This document shows positions 33,860-41,855 of a stretch of 64,000 nt of DNA, piece after piece. The stretch is from Anaerolineales bacterium (lineage in GTDB: Bacteria > Chloroflexota > Anaerolineae > Anaerolineales > Villigracilaceae): assembly GCA_030583905.1 (NCBI GenBank), contig CP129481.1, positions 868,001-932,000 on the forward strand, given 5' to 3'. The stretch's first letter is position 1, and each line of letters begins with the position of its first letter. Under the pieces are notes generated by a model that was not told where the DNA came from, ran no database searches, and worked only from the letters and a program-made list of their open reading frames with translations. A program made the position numbers and the translations under genes.

Positions 33860-35410
33860 CCCAGATCGCTTTTTCAGTTCAAGCACCAATGCTCGTTCTG
33901 ACCTGTGTATAAGTTCGTGCGAAGTTGACCCCTGCGCAGATTCGCCCAAGCTTTCCAATGAACTTGCCAACCCGCTTCTATGCCCTTCGCGTGGGATCAT
34001 TACGATCAAGTAATCGTAGTCGACATCGTTCTCCGCGACCCATTCATCCACGCAGGCGATATCTGCGCAATGTTGGAACAATGTTAATTGTTCATGCCAG
34101 GGGAAGAAGTTCTCCGCGAGAGTCCACTCCAGACCTTGCAAAGTGGTCGTACTCTTCTGCCCTGTCAACGCAGGGAACCATTCCTGCAATGGATCGGTCA
34201 TTGAAAACTCCCGCCCTGTTGCCAGAAGAAACGTCGCGCCTTCAGTCGTGTTTTCATTCACCCATTCGATCATCTCCAACTCACCCGCTTTCAAACTCGT
34301 ATTGATCAGTTGGAAATCAAAGATGACGGCGGTCATGACGAAGTAAATAACCAGCCCCATCCACAGGGTCTGAACCCTGCGCCTCGTAAACAGGACTTCA
34401 GCCTGCTCGCTGTCCACTCGGCTGATCCACGCTGAAAATTTGACCAGCCCCATCCCTGCCAGCATGGCAAGTGACAACAATGCGATCCCATCGCCTCCGC
34501 GCGGATCGATTAACAGAGCCAACAAAGCCCATGCAAACAAGAAATAACTTTTTTGCCTGAGCGTCAGGAAAATTCCAATGAGTGCCAGAAAAAGGATGGG
34601 CAGAAAAAGAATATCACCCAATCCGTCGAATTTTAGGATACCGAGGTAGGACTCCAATGTTCGCTGGCTGGTTTGCCCCGCGGAGATGAACGGTTCGATA
34701 CCATGACGTGCAAGTACCGTTCCCCACCACGGGGAACTAAGCAATGCCACCCCAAGACCGGTGAAAAATGCAGAGATGAATCCGCGTTTGTTTAAGCCAA
34801 AAAACAGGAACGGCAGGAAGCCGCCCAGCGCCGCATGTAACGCCGTCTGCGGATGGCTAATCACTGTACCTGTGCCGAACAGGATGGTGAGAAAAATATG
34901 ACTGCGCTTGGGGCTTCTAAAAAGCAGAATCACCTGCCATAACATCAATAGTAAAAATAACATGCCAAAGGCGCGGGGGATACCTCCACCCATGATCTGC
35001 CAGACGAAGGCGCGCGGTGAAAGCGCGTAGATCAACGTTGCCAGTGAAGCGGACGTGCGCGAGTTGATAATCTCTTTGGCGAAATGATAAAAGGCGAGGA
35101 TGGAGAGAGAGTTGATAACAGCCGGAAGGTAGAGAAAGATGGCTAGATCAGAATCAGGGACGAGCGCGGAAAGAAGCGCGGCAATGTAAAATCCGAAGGG
35201 AGGATAGGCGAAGGGGATGTCCGCATGGTTGTAGTTTGTAAAGTATGGGAGTGCGTATCCGTTCGCTTTAAGGTCCTGCGTCATCGTGAAGAACATGCCG
35301 CCATCGTTGAGGGGGAAGCCGTTGGCGATGGCGGGATAAAACCGTACGACGATGCCGAATAGGATGGCGGTAAAAAGCAACAGAGCTGGGAGGTCGAGTT
35401 TGCGGCTCAT
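33743..35410 (-). CDS. GT39-like polytopic membrane protein
   Basis: The 555-residue protein has about 12 membrane helices. After the first comes a loop FPLNDGGMFFTMTQDL, consistent with the catalytic acidic loop of GT-C enzymes, and a later GTVISHPQTALHAALGGF region. It probably transfers lipid-linked sugars or modifies the envelope. Its last 40 or so residues (beyond the LVLELKK strand) are encoded opposite the HD-hydrolase gene. The natural end may once have been near 33860, with an extension caused by loss of a stop codon. No partner genes adjoin it. Confidence 0.7.
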   Translation of the reverse strand: MSRKLDLPALLLFTAILFGIVVRFYPAIANGFPLNDGGMFFTMTQDLKANGYALPYFTNYNHADIPFAYPPFGFYIAALLSALVPDSDLAIFLYLPAVINSLSILAFYHFAKEIINSRTSASLATLIYALSPRAFVWQIMGGGIPRAFGMLFLLLMLWQVILLFRSPKRSHIFLTILFGTGTVISHPQTALHAALGGFLPFLFFGLNKRGFISAFFTGLGVALLSSPWWGTVLARHGIEPFISAGQTSQRTLESYLGILKFDGLGDILFLPILFLALIGIFLTLRQKSYFLFAWALLALLIDPRGGDGIALLSLAMLAGMGLVKFSAWISRVDSEQAEVLFTRRRVQTLWMGLVIYFVMTAVIFDFQLINTSLKAGELEMIEWVNENTTEGATFLLATGREFSMTDPLQEWFPALTGQKSTTTLQGLEWTLAENFFPWHEQLTLFQHCADIACVDEWVAENDVDYDYLIVMIPREGHRSGLASSLESLGESAQGSTSHELIHRSERALVLELKKRSGLPVQSVPFFHELIEEFHHHIMPLFGKAFAGGGVHSVFE

Positions 35411-35469
35411 GCGCAGATTATAGCCTTGACATGAGGCGGATTTTGCAGATAATTACAACCAATCAAAAA

Positions 35470-35790
35470 AAGGCAGTGACAGAGGAAAGTAGGCTGGCGG
35501 AAGCCGTCAGAGATGTGCAAGGTAAGCGGTGAAATTGCACTCGCCCGAAACCAGTTGAAGTTCCCTCTCGAGCCGTCCGTGTGAAGAGCGTGTCAGGTGT
35601 CAAGTTCCATGTGCCATGTTTTGTAGTGCGGAACGCAATCCCGGCGTTATGTGGGATGTCGATACTCGAAGTTCGAAGTTCGAATGTCAGACATAAAGTG
35701 GTCGCAAGCCTCAAACGACAGGCGCGACAATTTGGGTGGTACCGCGGGAACTTGCTCCCGTCCCATTGTGGACGGGAGTTTTTTATTTTT
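35470..35790 (+). promoter_or_regulatory. T-box riboswitch controlling the pheST operon
   Basis: Stem I can be outlined: base helix AGAGG (35481-35485) with CCTCT (35564-35568), an AGTA S-turn motif at 35487-35490 opposite GAAGTTC, giving TTC (35561-35563) as the Phe specifier codon. The T-box GGGTGGTACCGCGG lies at 35734-35747. It is followed by the terminator CTCCCGTCCC...GGACGGGAG with a long T run (35755-35785). A TCGATACTCGAAGTTCGAAG repeat-like segment (from 35658) sits between stem I and the antiterminator. Uncharged tRNA-Phe is expected to allow transcription of pheS. Confidence 0.93.
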
Positions 35791-35792
35791 TG

Positions 35793-35845
35793 GACAATGG
35801 ACCGCGGACGATGGACAACGGTCAATCGGCTATCGTCAACGGTCA
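35793..35845. repeat. CAATGGACCGCGGACGATGG-type repeat between T-box and pheS
   Basis: Successive CAATGGACCGCGG, ACGATGGACAACGGTC and AATCGGCTATCGTCAACGG blocks resemble the repeat-like segment at 13648-13698. It lies between the T-box terminator and the pheS ribosome-binding site; its effect on expression is unknown. Confidence 0.4.
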
Positions 35846-35861
35846 GAAATTGGAGGCATGT

Positions 35862-36920
35862 ATGCAGGAGAAATTGAACGAAATCGAAAAAGCCGCATTG
35901 GATGCGCTTGCCGGTGTGGTTGATCCCGCCGCTCTTGAAGCGTGGCGGGTGACGCATCTCGGACGCAGCTCTGGATTGATGATGGTCTTTTCGGGGTTGG
36001 GAAAACTCTCGAAAGAGGAACGACCCGTTGTCGGTCAGGCGGCGAATCGCGTCAAAGTGGCGCTGGAGTCCGCGCTGGAGGAGAGATCCAAAGATGTCAA
36101 ACAAGCCGCTTTGGAAAAATCCCTTGCCGGAGAAAAACTGGATGTGACCCTGCCCGGACGCGGCAGGCATATCGGACGGCTGCATCCTTCCACGCAACAG
36201 TTGAGGCGCGTGCTGGCGATCCTTGCGGAAATGGGGTTTCAGGTGTACACCTCGCGCGAGGTGGAAACGGATGAGATAAATTTCCAGTTTCTCAACTTCC
36301 CGCTGCATCACCCCGCACGTGAGATGCAGGATACGTTTTTCGTGGAGGCGGAGGGACGCGGCGATAACCCGATCCTGATGCGGACGCACACGTCGCCGGG
36401 GCAGATCCGCGCAATGCGCGAGTTTGCCGCGACGGACCCGCAGAATCCGCCGCCGATCCGCATCGCCCTACCCGGAATGTGTTTCCGTTATGAGCAGATC
36501 ACGGCTCGCTCGGAGATTCAATTCAACCAGGTGGAAGGTCTCGCGGTTGGAAAGAACATCACCTTCGCGGACTTGAAAGGCACGCTGACCGACTTTGTCC
36601 GTCGTATGTTCGGCGAGCATGCAAGGTTGCGTTTCCGCGCTTCGTACTTTCCGTTCACCGAGCCAAGCGCCGAAGTGGACGTGGAATGTTTCGTCTGCGG
36701 CGGCGCGGGATGCGCGGTCTGCAAGAATTCGGGCTGGCTGGAGATCCTCGGCTGTGGCATGGTGCATCCCAATGTGTTGATGGCTGGCGGCTACGACCCG
36801 AAGGTCTACACGGGCTATGCCTGGGGCATGGGACCCGAACGCCAGTTGATGCTGAGGAACAAGGTCCACGACATCCGTTACTTCTGGGGTAACGATGTGC
36901 GGTTTTTGGAACAGTTTTAG
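35862..36920 (+). CDS. pheS: Phenylalanyl-tRNA synthetase alpha subunit
   Basis: PheS forms the catalytic half of the (alpha-beta)2 class II synthetase. The 352-residue protein has the N-terminal coiled coil, motif 2 (MRTHTSPGQI...GMCFRYE) and motif 3 near the C-terminus (GYAWGMGPERQLML). It also has CFVCGGAGCAVCKNSGW, a cysteine-rich insertion of the type seen in a subset of bacterial PheS. GGAGG at 35852-35856 selects the ATG at 35862; an in-frame start at 35736 would begin in the T-box. A T-box precedes it, and a four-helix-bundle gene separates it from pheT. Confidence 0.96.
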   Translation: MQEKLNEIEKAALDALAGVVDPAALEAWRVTHLGRSSGLMMVFSGLGKLSKEERPVVGQAANRVKVALESALEERSKDVKQAALEKSLAGEKLDVTLPGRGRHIGRLHPSTQQLRRVLAILAEMGFQVYTSREVETDEINFQFLNFPLHHPAREMQDTFFVEAEGRGDNPILMRTHTSPGQIRAMREFAATDPQNPPPIRIALPGMCFRYEQITARSEIQFNQVEGLAVGKNITFADLKGTLTDFVRRMFGEHARLRFRASYFPFTEPSAEVDVECFVCGGAGCAVCKNSGWLEILGCGMVHPNVLMAGGYDPKVYTGYAWGMGPERQLMLRNKVHDIRYFWGNDVRFLEQF

Positions 36921-36932
36921 GAAGAGCAGAAA

Positions 36933-36958
36933 ATCGATATTCGAGATTGGATATTCGG
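36933..36958. repeat. ATATTCG-rich repeat, left flank of the four-helix-bundle gene
   Basis: ATCGATATTCGAGATTGG then ATATTCGG stands between the pheS stop and the four-helix-bundle ATG. Its reverse complement (CGAATATCCAATCTCGAAT) resembles the repeat after that gene (37433-37485), so the gene is framed by imperfect inverted repeats. Confidence 0.5.
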
Positions 36959-36968
36959 AAAGGTTGAA

Positions 36969-37466
36969 ATGAGTGTAAGCGGACTGGAGAAGTTGGATGT
37001 TTGGTGCAAGGCAAGGGATTTTGCCGTGCGCATTAACAAGGAATTGCTTCCGTTGCTCCCAACCGAAGAGAAGTGGGCGTTGAGTCAACAAATCCGCCGA
37101 TCCTCGCAGAGCATTCCCGCAAATATTGCGGAAGGACATGGGCGTTTTTATTTCCAAGATAATGTGCGGTTTTGTTATATTGCGCGCGGTTCACTTGAAG
37201 AGACATTAAGCCTCATCGTTTACGCTTACAAAGTTGCATACATCTCCGAAAATTTGTACAAGGCACTGGCAGTTGACGGAGAAAACCTAAATCGGCTGAT
37301 TAATGGTTATATCGGCTTTCTGAAAAGAAGCAAACAGGGAGCCAATGAGCCGGGCGCAAACTACCAGTCCACGAAGAATCCGCAGACTATATTATCGAAG
37401 ATAATTCAACAACATCATCTGACTCGAACATCGAATAACAAATATCGAATATCGAATATCGCATAA
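36969..37466 (+). CDS. Four-helix-bundle protein (S23/IVP family)
   Basis: The 165-residue product has the family hallmark SQSIPANIAEGHGR (about residues 46-60), with hydrophobic helices before and after it. These proteins are best known from intervening sequences in 23S rRNA genes of some bacteria; their function is not established. Here the gene interrupts the pheS-pheT operon, in the same direction, and is framed by ATATCG-rich repeats, which suggests a mobile or recently inserted unit. The last 35 residues run into the right repeat, so the original C-terminus was probably shorter. Confidence 0.85.
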   Translation: MSVSGLEKLDVWCKARDFAVRINKELLPLLPTEEKWALSQQIRRSSQSIPANIAEGHGRFYFQDNVRFCYIARGSLEETLSLIVYAYKVAYISENLYKALAVDGENLNRLINGYIGFLKRSKQGANEPGANYQSTKNPQTILSKIIQQHHLTRTSNNKYRISNIA

Positions 37467-37485
37467 CGAACAACAAATATCGCAC
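37433..37485. repeat. AATATCGAATATCG-rich repeat, right flank of the four-helix-bundle gene
   Basis: Repeated AACAAATATCG and AATATCGAATATCG blocks overlap the end of the four-helix-bundle frame and stop just before the pheT ribosome-binding site. They are partly the inverted copy of the left flank at 36933-36958. Confidence 0.5.
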
Positions 37486-37501
37486 TCCGAAGGAGTTACT
37501 T

Positions 37502-40024
37502 ATGAAAATACCTCTCTCATGGCTGAAAGATTTCATTGATCTCGATGGATTGTCTGTCGAAGACATTGCGCGCAAACTCACCCTCGCCGGGCTGGAAGTG
37601 GACGAGATCCTGTATGTCGGTCTGCCCATGCCGGTCTATAAGGAAGGCGAAAAGCACGATTTCAAGACCAACGGTATTGCATGGGACCGCGAGAAGATCG
37701 TCGTCGGAGAGATCCGCGAAGTAAAGCCGCATCCCAACGCGGACAAATTGACCCTGCTCGACCTGTACGATGGTCAGCAGGATCAGGTCGTGTTGACCGG
37801 CGCGCCGAACATCTTCCATCTCAAAGGCACGGGGAAGCTGGACAAGCCCATCAAGGTGGCGTACGCAAAAGAAGGCTCGACTCTCTATGATGGTCACGCC
37901 GATGGGCAGGTGCTGATGACGCTCAAACGCGCCAAGATCCGCGGTGTGGAATCGTATTCGATGGCTTGCTCTGAAAAGGAACTCGGCATTTCTGAAGAGC
38001 ACGATGGCATCATCATCTTCGATGACGACGCGCCTGTCGGTATGCCGCTCGTGGATTACATGGGCGACGCCGTGTTGGACATTTCCATCCTGCCGAACAT
38101 GGCTCGCAATGCAAATGTTGTCGGGATTGCGCGGGAATTGGCGGCAATGCTTGGGCGTGAACTGAAGAAGCCCGAAACCAAACTGAACATCAGCGGACAA
38201 TCCGTGCAGGAACTGGCGGAGATCGAGATTACGAATCCCGAACTCAATCCGCGCTTCGTCCTCGGCTTGATCCGCGATGTCGAAATCAAGCCCAGCCCGT
38301 ACCAGATCCAGCGCAGGCTGAGGCTGGCAGGTATCCGCCCGATCAACAACGTGGTGGATGCGACCAACTACGCCATGCTCGAACTCGGCGAACCGCTCCA
38401 CGCCTTTGATTACGATGTGCTGAAAAAACGCGCGGGCGACAAGAAGGTAAGAATCATCACCCGCACTGCAAAAGACGGCGAAAAACTCACTACGCTCGAT
38501 GACGTTGAGCGCACGCTCACCTCGTCGAATGTGCTGGTTTGTGACGAAAAAGGCTCGCTCTCCATTGCAGGTGTGATGGGCGGAGCGGAATCCGAAGTGA
38601 CCGACTCTACCAAGAACATCCTGCTTGAAGGCGCGACGTGGAACTTCATCAACATCCGCCGCACCGCAAAACAGTACGGACTTCCCTCCGAAGCCTCGTT
38701 CCGCTTCTCACGCGGCGTGCATCCTGCATTGGCGGAACACGGCGTCAAACTCGGCTTGAAATACATGGCGGAATGGTCTGGCGGCGCAGTCGCCCCCGAC
38801 CTCGTGGACGCGTATCCGCTTCCACCGAAGGATGCGGTGGTGGAAATCACCGCGGACGATATCAAACGCTGGCTCGGCATCGACCTCACGCTCGAGCAAA
38901 CCGCCGACCTGCTTTCGCGTCTTGAATTCAAATGCGAAGTGAAAGGCGATAAATTACAGGTCACTGCTCCGCCGCATCGCATGGACATCGGCGAAGGCAT
39001 CGTCGGCGTAGCAGATGCGCTCGAAGAAGTCGCCCGCAGTTACGGCTACGACAACATCCCGACCACCACCATGGCAGACCCGCTCCCGCCGCAGGTTGGC
39101 AATCCGCTGCACGAGTGGGAGGAGCATCTCCGTGACCTGCTCGTCGCGCTCGGCTTGCAGGAAGTCGTCACCTATCGCATGACCTCCGTCGAAAAAGAAG
39201 CGCGTATTGCCAAACATGACGACTATGTCCGCATCGCCAACCCCACCACGCCCGACAAAAACGTCCTGCGCCGCAGCCTCATCGCCTCCGTGCTTGACAC
39301 GCTCGAGAAAAACATCCGCTACAGCCAAGCCTTCTCCTTCTTCGAGATCGGACCCATCTTCGAACCCGTAAAAAATGATTTACCCAACGAGCCGCGCAAA
39401 CTCGCCATCGTGATGACGGGACTCCGCGAAGCAACCGCCTGGGATGTAAAGGAATCTCCGCAGATGGACTTCTTCGATTTGAAGGGACGCCTCGAACTCA
39501 TGTTGATCGGGTTGCGCCTCACAGACATTTCCTACACTGCGGCGGATACCTACTCCCACCTGCACCCGGGCAAAGCCGCCGAAGTCAAAGCGCATGGAAA
39601 GGTCATCGGCGTGTTCGGCGAACTGCATCCGCTGGTGAAAGACCAGTACGAGTTGGGCGATTCCCCTGTCCTCGTCGCTGAATTCGACCTCGACCTGATG
39701 CGCAGCCTCGAACCGACGTACGGCATCAAGACGATCCCTGAGACGCCGCCCATGTACGAAGACATTGCCGTCATCGTGGATGAATCAGTGTTGGCTGAAA
39801 CCATCGAAGCATTGATCAGGCAAACAGGAGGACGAAGCGTGACCGATGTCCGCTTGTTCGATCTGTATCGCGATGAAAAGATCGGCGCGGGAAAAAAGTC
39901 ACTGGCGTACGCCTTGACCTATCAAGCGGAAGGCAAGACCATGACCGACGCCGAAGCCGCCGCCATCCGCAAGAAGATCGTCAAACGGTTGGAGCACGAA
40001 GTCGGCGCGAAACTGCGCAGTTGA
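37502..40024 (+). CDS. pheT: Phenylalanyl-tRNA synthetase beta subunit
   Basis: The 840-residue protein shows the normal PheT order: a tRNA-binding EMAP-like domain (IVVGEIREVKPHPNADKLTLL near residue 65), a B3/B4 editing domain (about 240-430; RPINNVVDATNYAML), B5 (about 445-520), a catalytic-like core (VTYRMTS...LRRSLIASVL) and a C-terminal FDX-ACB anticodon-binding domain. It pairs with PheS. GAAGGAG precedes the ATG at 37502. An intrinsic terminator follows about 40 bp downstream. Confidence 0.96.
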   Translation: MKIPLSWLKDFIDLDGLSVEDIARKLTLAGLEVDEILYVGLPMPVYKEGEKHDFKTNGIAWDREKIVVGEIREVKPHPNADKLTLLDLYDGQQDQVVLTGAPNIFHLKGTGKLDKPIKVAYAKEGSTLYDGHADGQVLMTLKRAKIRGVESYSMACSEKELGISEEHDGIIIFDDDAPVGMPLVDYMGDAVLDISILPNMARNANVVGIARELAAMLGRELKKPETKLNISGQSVQELAEIEITNPELNPRFVLGLIRDVEIKPSPYQIQRRLRLAGIRPINNVVDATNYAMLELGEPLHAFDYDVLKKRAGDKKVRIITRTAKDGEKLTTLDDVERTLTSSNVLVCDEKGSLSIAGVMGGAESEVTDSTKNILLEGATWNFINIRRTAKQYGLPSEASFRFSRGVHPALAEHGVKLGLKYMAEWSGGAVAPDLVDAYPLPPKDAVVEITADDIKRWLGIDLTLEQTADLLSRLEFKCEVKGDKLQVTAPPHRMDIGEGIVGVADALEEVARSYGYDNIPTTTMADPLPPQVGNPLHEWEEHLRDLLVALGLQEVVTYRMTSVEKEARIAKHDDYVRIANPTTPDKNVLRRSLIASVLDTLEKNIRYSQAFSFFEIGPIFEPVKNDLPNEPRKLAIVMTGLREATAWDVKESPQMDFFDLKGRLELMLIGLRLTDISYTAADTYSHLHPGKAAEVKAHGKVIGVFGELHPLVKDQYELGDSPVLVAEFDLDLMRSLEPTYGIKTIPETPPMYEDIAVIVDESVLAETIEALIRQTGGRSVTDVRLFDLYRDEKIGAGKKSLAYALTYQAEGKTMTDAEAAAIRKKIVKRLEHEVGAKLRS

Positions 40025-40061
40025 TGGTCGAGTAGCCGAAGGCATATCGAGACCTAGTACC

Positions 40062-40107
40062 AACGGGATGCGGGATTTTCTTGCATCCCGTTTTTGTTTT
40101 TTGTATA
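40062..40107 (+). terminator. Intrinsic terminator of pheST
   Basis: AACGGGATGC and GCATCCCGTT form a 10-bp perfect stem around an 11-nt loop, followed by a broken T run (TTTTTGTTTTTT region). Confidence 0.87.
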
Positions 40108-40142
40108 CTTGAACAAATTATTCGATTCAAAAGGAGAGAAGA

Positions 40143-40439
40143 ATGGATAACAAAACAAAAGGCATTATTGCCACCGTCGCCGCCGTGTTGTTGTGCGGAT
40201 GCCCGGGCTTGTTTTTGTGTTTCTTTGGTTCCACAATGGCTATGGCTGGCATGACGCCGGGTGCAGACATTGACGTGTTTGGCAGCAATGATCCCGCTGC
40301 TGCAACGACCATGGGATTTGTATTTTTGTGTTTATCCTTGCTTTTTATTGCAACTCCGTTTGGCGTCGGGTTTGCTATGTTCCGGAAGAAACCCGCTGCC
40401 ACCCCTGTCAGCGACGAGCCATTGCCACCGACTTCGTAA
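40143..40439 (+). CDS. Small two-helix membrane protein
   Basis: The 98-residue protein has two hydrophobic helices (about residues 7-33 and 57-82), with a short loop between them and a Pro/Ala-rich tail. I recognise no family. AAAGGAGAG lies upstream of the ATG. A bidirectional terminator follows at once. Small proteins of this kind are often subunits or regulators of larger membrane complexes, but nothing adjacent points to a partner. Confidence 0.65.
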   Translation: MDNKTKGIIATVAAVLLCGCPGLFLCFFGSTMAMAGMTPGADIDVFGSNDPAAATTMGFVFLCLSLLFIATPFGVGFAMFRKKPAATPVSDEPLPPTS

Positions 40440-40447
40440 ATGAATAA

Positions 40448-40484
40448 CAAAAATCCTCCGGTTTTGCCGGAGGATTTTTGTTTT
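40448..40484. terminator. Bidirectional terminator between convergent genes
   Basis: CAAAAATCCTCCGG and CCGGAGGATTTTTG form a 14-bp perfect stem around TTTTG, with A/T runs on both sides. It separates the small membrane protein gene from the lipoprotein gene that ends at 40483. Confidence 0.9.
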
Positions 40485-41130
40485 AGTTGACGATGATCGT
40501 CAGGTTCATGGAGCAGAAGGTGGTGCTGCCAACCCGGATGCGCCATGTTGTTGAGTATGACCCAGGATCGGATGGCGCCCGCATGCTCACCGTCAATTCG
40601 ACGGATGCGCGCGGGGCGACATTTACTTCAAAATCGTAGAGCGGCTGCCGGTGGATCCTTGAACCGCTGATGTACAGATAGTCCATGCTATTACGATCCC
40701 ATTCCTTGACGCCGATATTGACCACTTCCCATTTTGCGTCGAAGTTTGCGCCTCTTGCGATGATGCTGTTATTCTCCGGCGTTTGGGAGAAAACCTGACA
40801 GGCATAGTCTGCCGAGACGGGAACGATGGTCACCGGTGTGTTGGTGAAGGTGAGTGTGGGCAACAGGAAGATAAAGGTCGGGGTGGGCGTTTCCGTTGCG
40901 GTGTGGGTCGGACGCGGTGTGGATGTCGGTGTAGATGTGGGCGGCTGGACCAATCCGGTCTGGGTGGCTGCCGCATCCGCTGTTTGGACGATGGCGGTCT
41001 GCAGCGAGTTCGGATCGAACGTGGGAAGAGGTTCAGGCGCAGAGGGAAGCGTTGGCAGGGCTGGAACACACGCGAGCATGAGTGCCAGCATTGCAAAGGT
41101 TGAAAACAGGATGCGTTTGCGCCGGATCAT
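40483..41130 (-). CDS. NBR1-like Ig-domain lipoprotein, copy 2
   Basis: The 215-residue protein has a signal peptide with lipobox LMLAC (cysteine at about 20), a Thr/Pro-rich spacer and a C-terminal NBR1-like beta-sandwich (FDAKWEVVNIGVKEWD ... PSDPGSYSTTWRI). The domain is a protein-binding module, and the lipid anchor places it outside the cell membrane. It starts 14 bp after a homologous gene of equal length, so the pair arose by duplication. The ligand is unknown. Confidence 0.78.
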   Translation of the reverse strand: MIRRKRILFSTFAMLALMLACVPALPTLPSAPEPLPTFDPNSLQTAIVQTADAAATQTGLVQPPTSTPTSTPRPTHTATETPTPTFIFLLPTLTFTNTPVTIVPVSADYACQVFSQTPENNSIIARGANFDAKWEVVNIGVKEWDRNSMDYLYISGSRIHRQPLYDFEVNVAPRASVELTVSMRAPSDPGSYSTTWRIRVGSTTFCSMNLTIIVN

Positions 41131-41144
41131 GATTCCTCAGCCTG

Positions 41145-41792
41145 TTATTTTACGTTGATCGCCACGTACGGATAGCACAACTGTCCGTCCAACGTCCACG
41201 TCATGACGTGGAAGCCGCGTGTGTCGGGGGCTTTCGCATCCAGATCGACGACGTAGGACTGTCCCGGAGCCAGCGCCACGGGAATCTCGACCCGCAGTAC
41301 GTTCGACATTTTGGGACCGCTGAAGTATTTCACGTCGATGCCTTTGGGCAGGGTCTTTGTGCCGGTGTTGACGATGGTCCATTTGATGTCGAATTTCGCG
41401 CCGCGGTTGTACTCGGTATTGTCCTTTGGTCTTCGGTTGATCGCATTGCATGCATATTCCGCCGGTTTGGGGGCGCTGCCGCTGGATGTCGGCGTGTAAC
41501 CTGTTGCGGTGGGCACAAGCATGGTTGGAGTTGGGATGTCGAGCGGTACGCTGGTCGGCACAAGTGTGGGCACTTCTGTTGGAGTGGCTTCCATCACGGC
41601 GGTCGGCGTGGACTCTGCTTGTTGCGCTGCAACGGTCAACGCCACGGATTCTTCGATCTGGTTTTGGCTGGTCTGCATTGCCTGTGCAACGGCGGTGTTG
41701 ATCTGCGGCTGCATATCAACAGGCGTCTGGGCAGGCAGGCATGCCGCCAAAACGAAAATAAGCGCAGTCAATATTGTCATTTTGATTCGCAT
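41145..41792 (-). CDS. NBR1-like Ig-domain lipoprotein, copy 1
   Basis: The 215-residue protein has a signal peptide ending in a lipobox (VLAAC), a Thr/Pro/Val-rich spacer of repeated PTxVP-type elements, and a C-terminal NBR1-like domain (FDIKWTIVNTGTKTLPKG ... APDTRGFHVMTWTL). It is paralogous to the gene immediately downstream in the operon. A role in binding extracellular partners is expected; nothing more specific can be said. It has a clear AAGGAG leader before the ATG. Confidence 0.78.
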   Translation of the reverse strand: MRIKMTILTALIFVLAACLPAQTPVDMQPQINTAVAQAMQTSQNQIEESVALTVAAQQAESTPTAVMEATPTEVPTLVPTSVPLDIPTPTMLVPTATGYTPTSSGSAPKPAEYACNAINRRPKDNTEYNRGAKFDIKWTIVNTGTKTLPKGIDVKYFSGPKMSNVLRVEIPVALAPGQSYVVDLDAKAPDTRGFHVMTWTLDGQLCYPYVAINVK

Positions 41793-41855
41793 ACGAATCT
41801 CCTTTTGGTACGGGCATATCTGACAGGTTTCTGCAGCCTGTCAGATAGTATCATT

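Noticed and set aside
35463..36389. Minus-strand frame across the T-box and pheS
   Set aside because: The region encodes an obvious T-box leader and PheS on the other strand; the frame has no ribosome-binding site or family motif.
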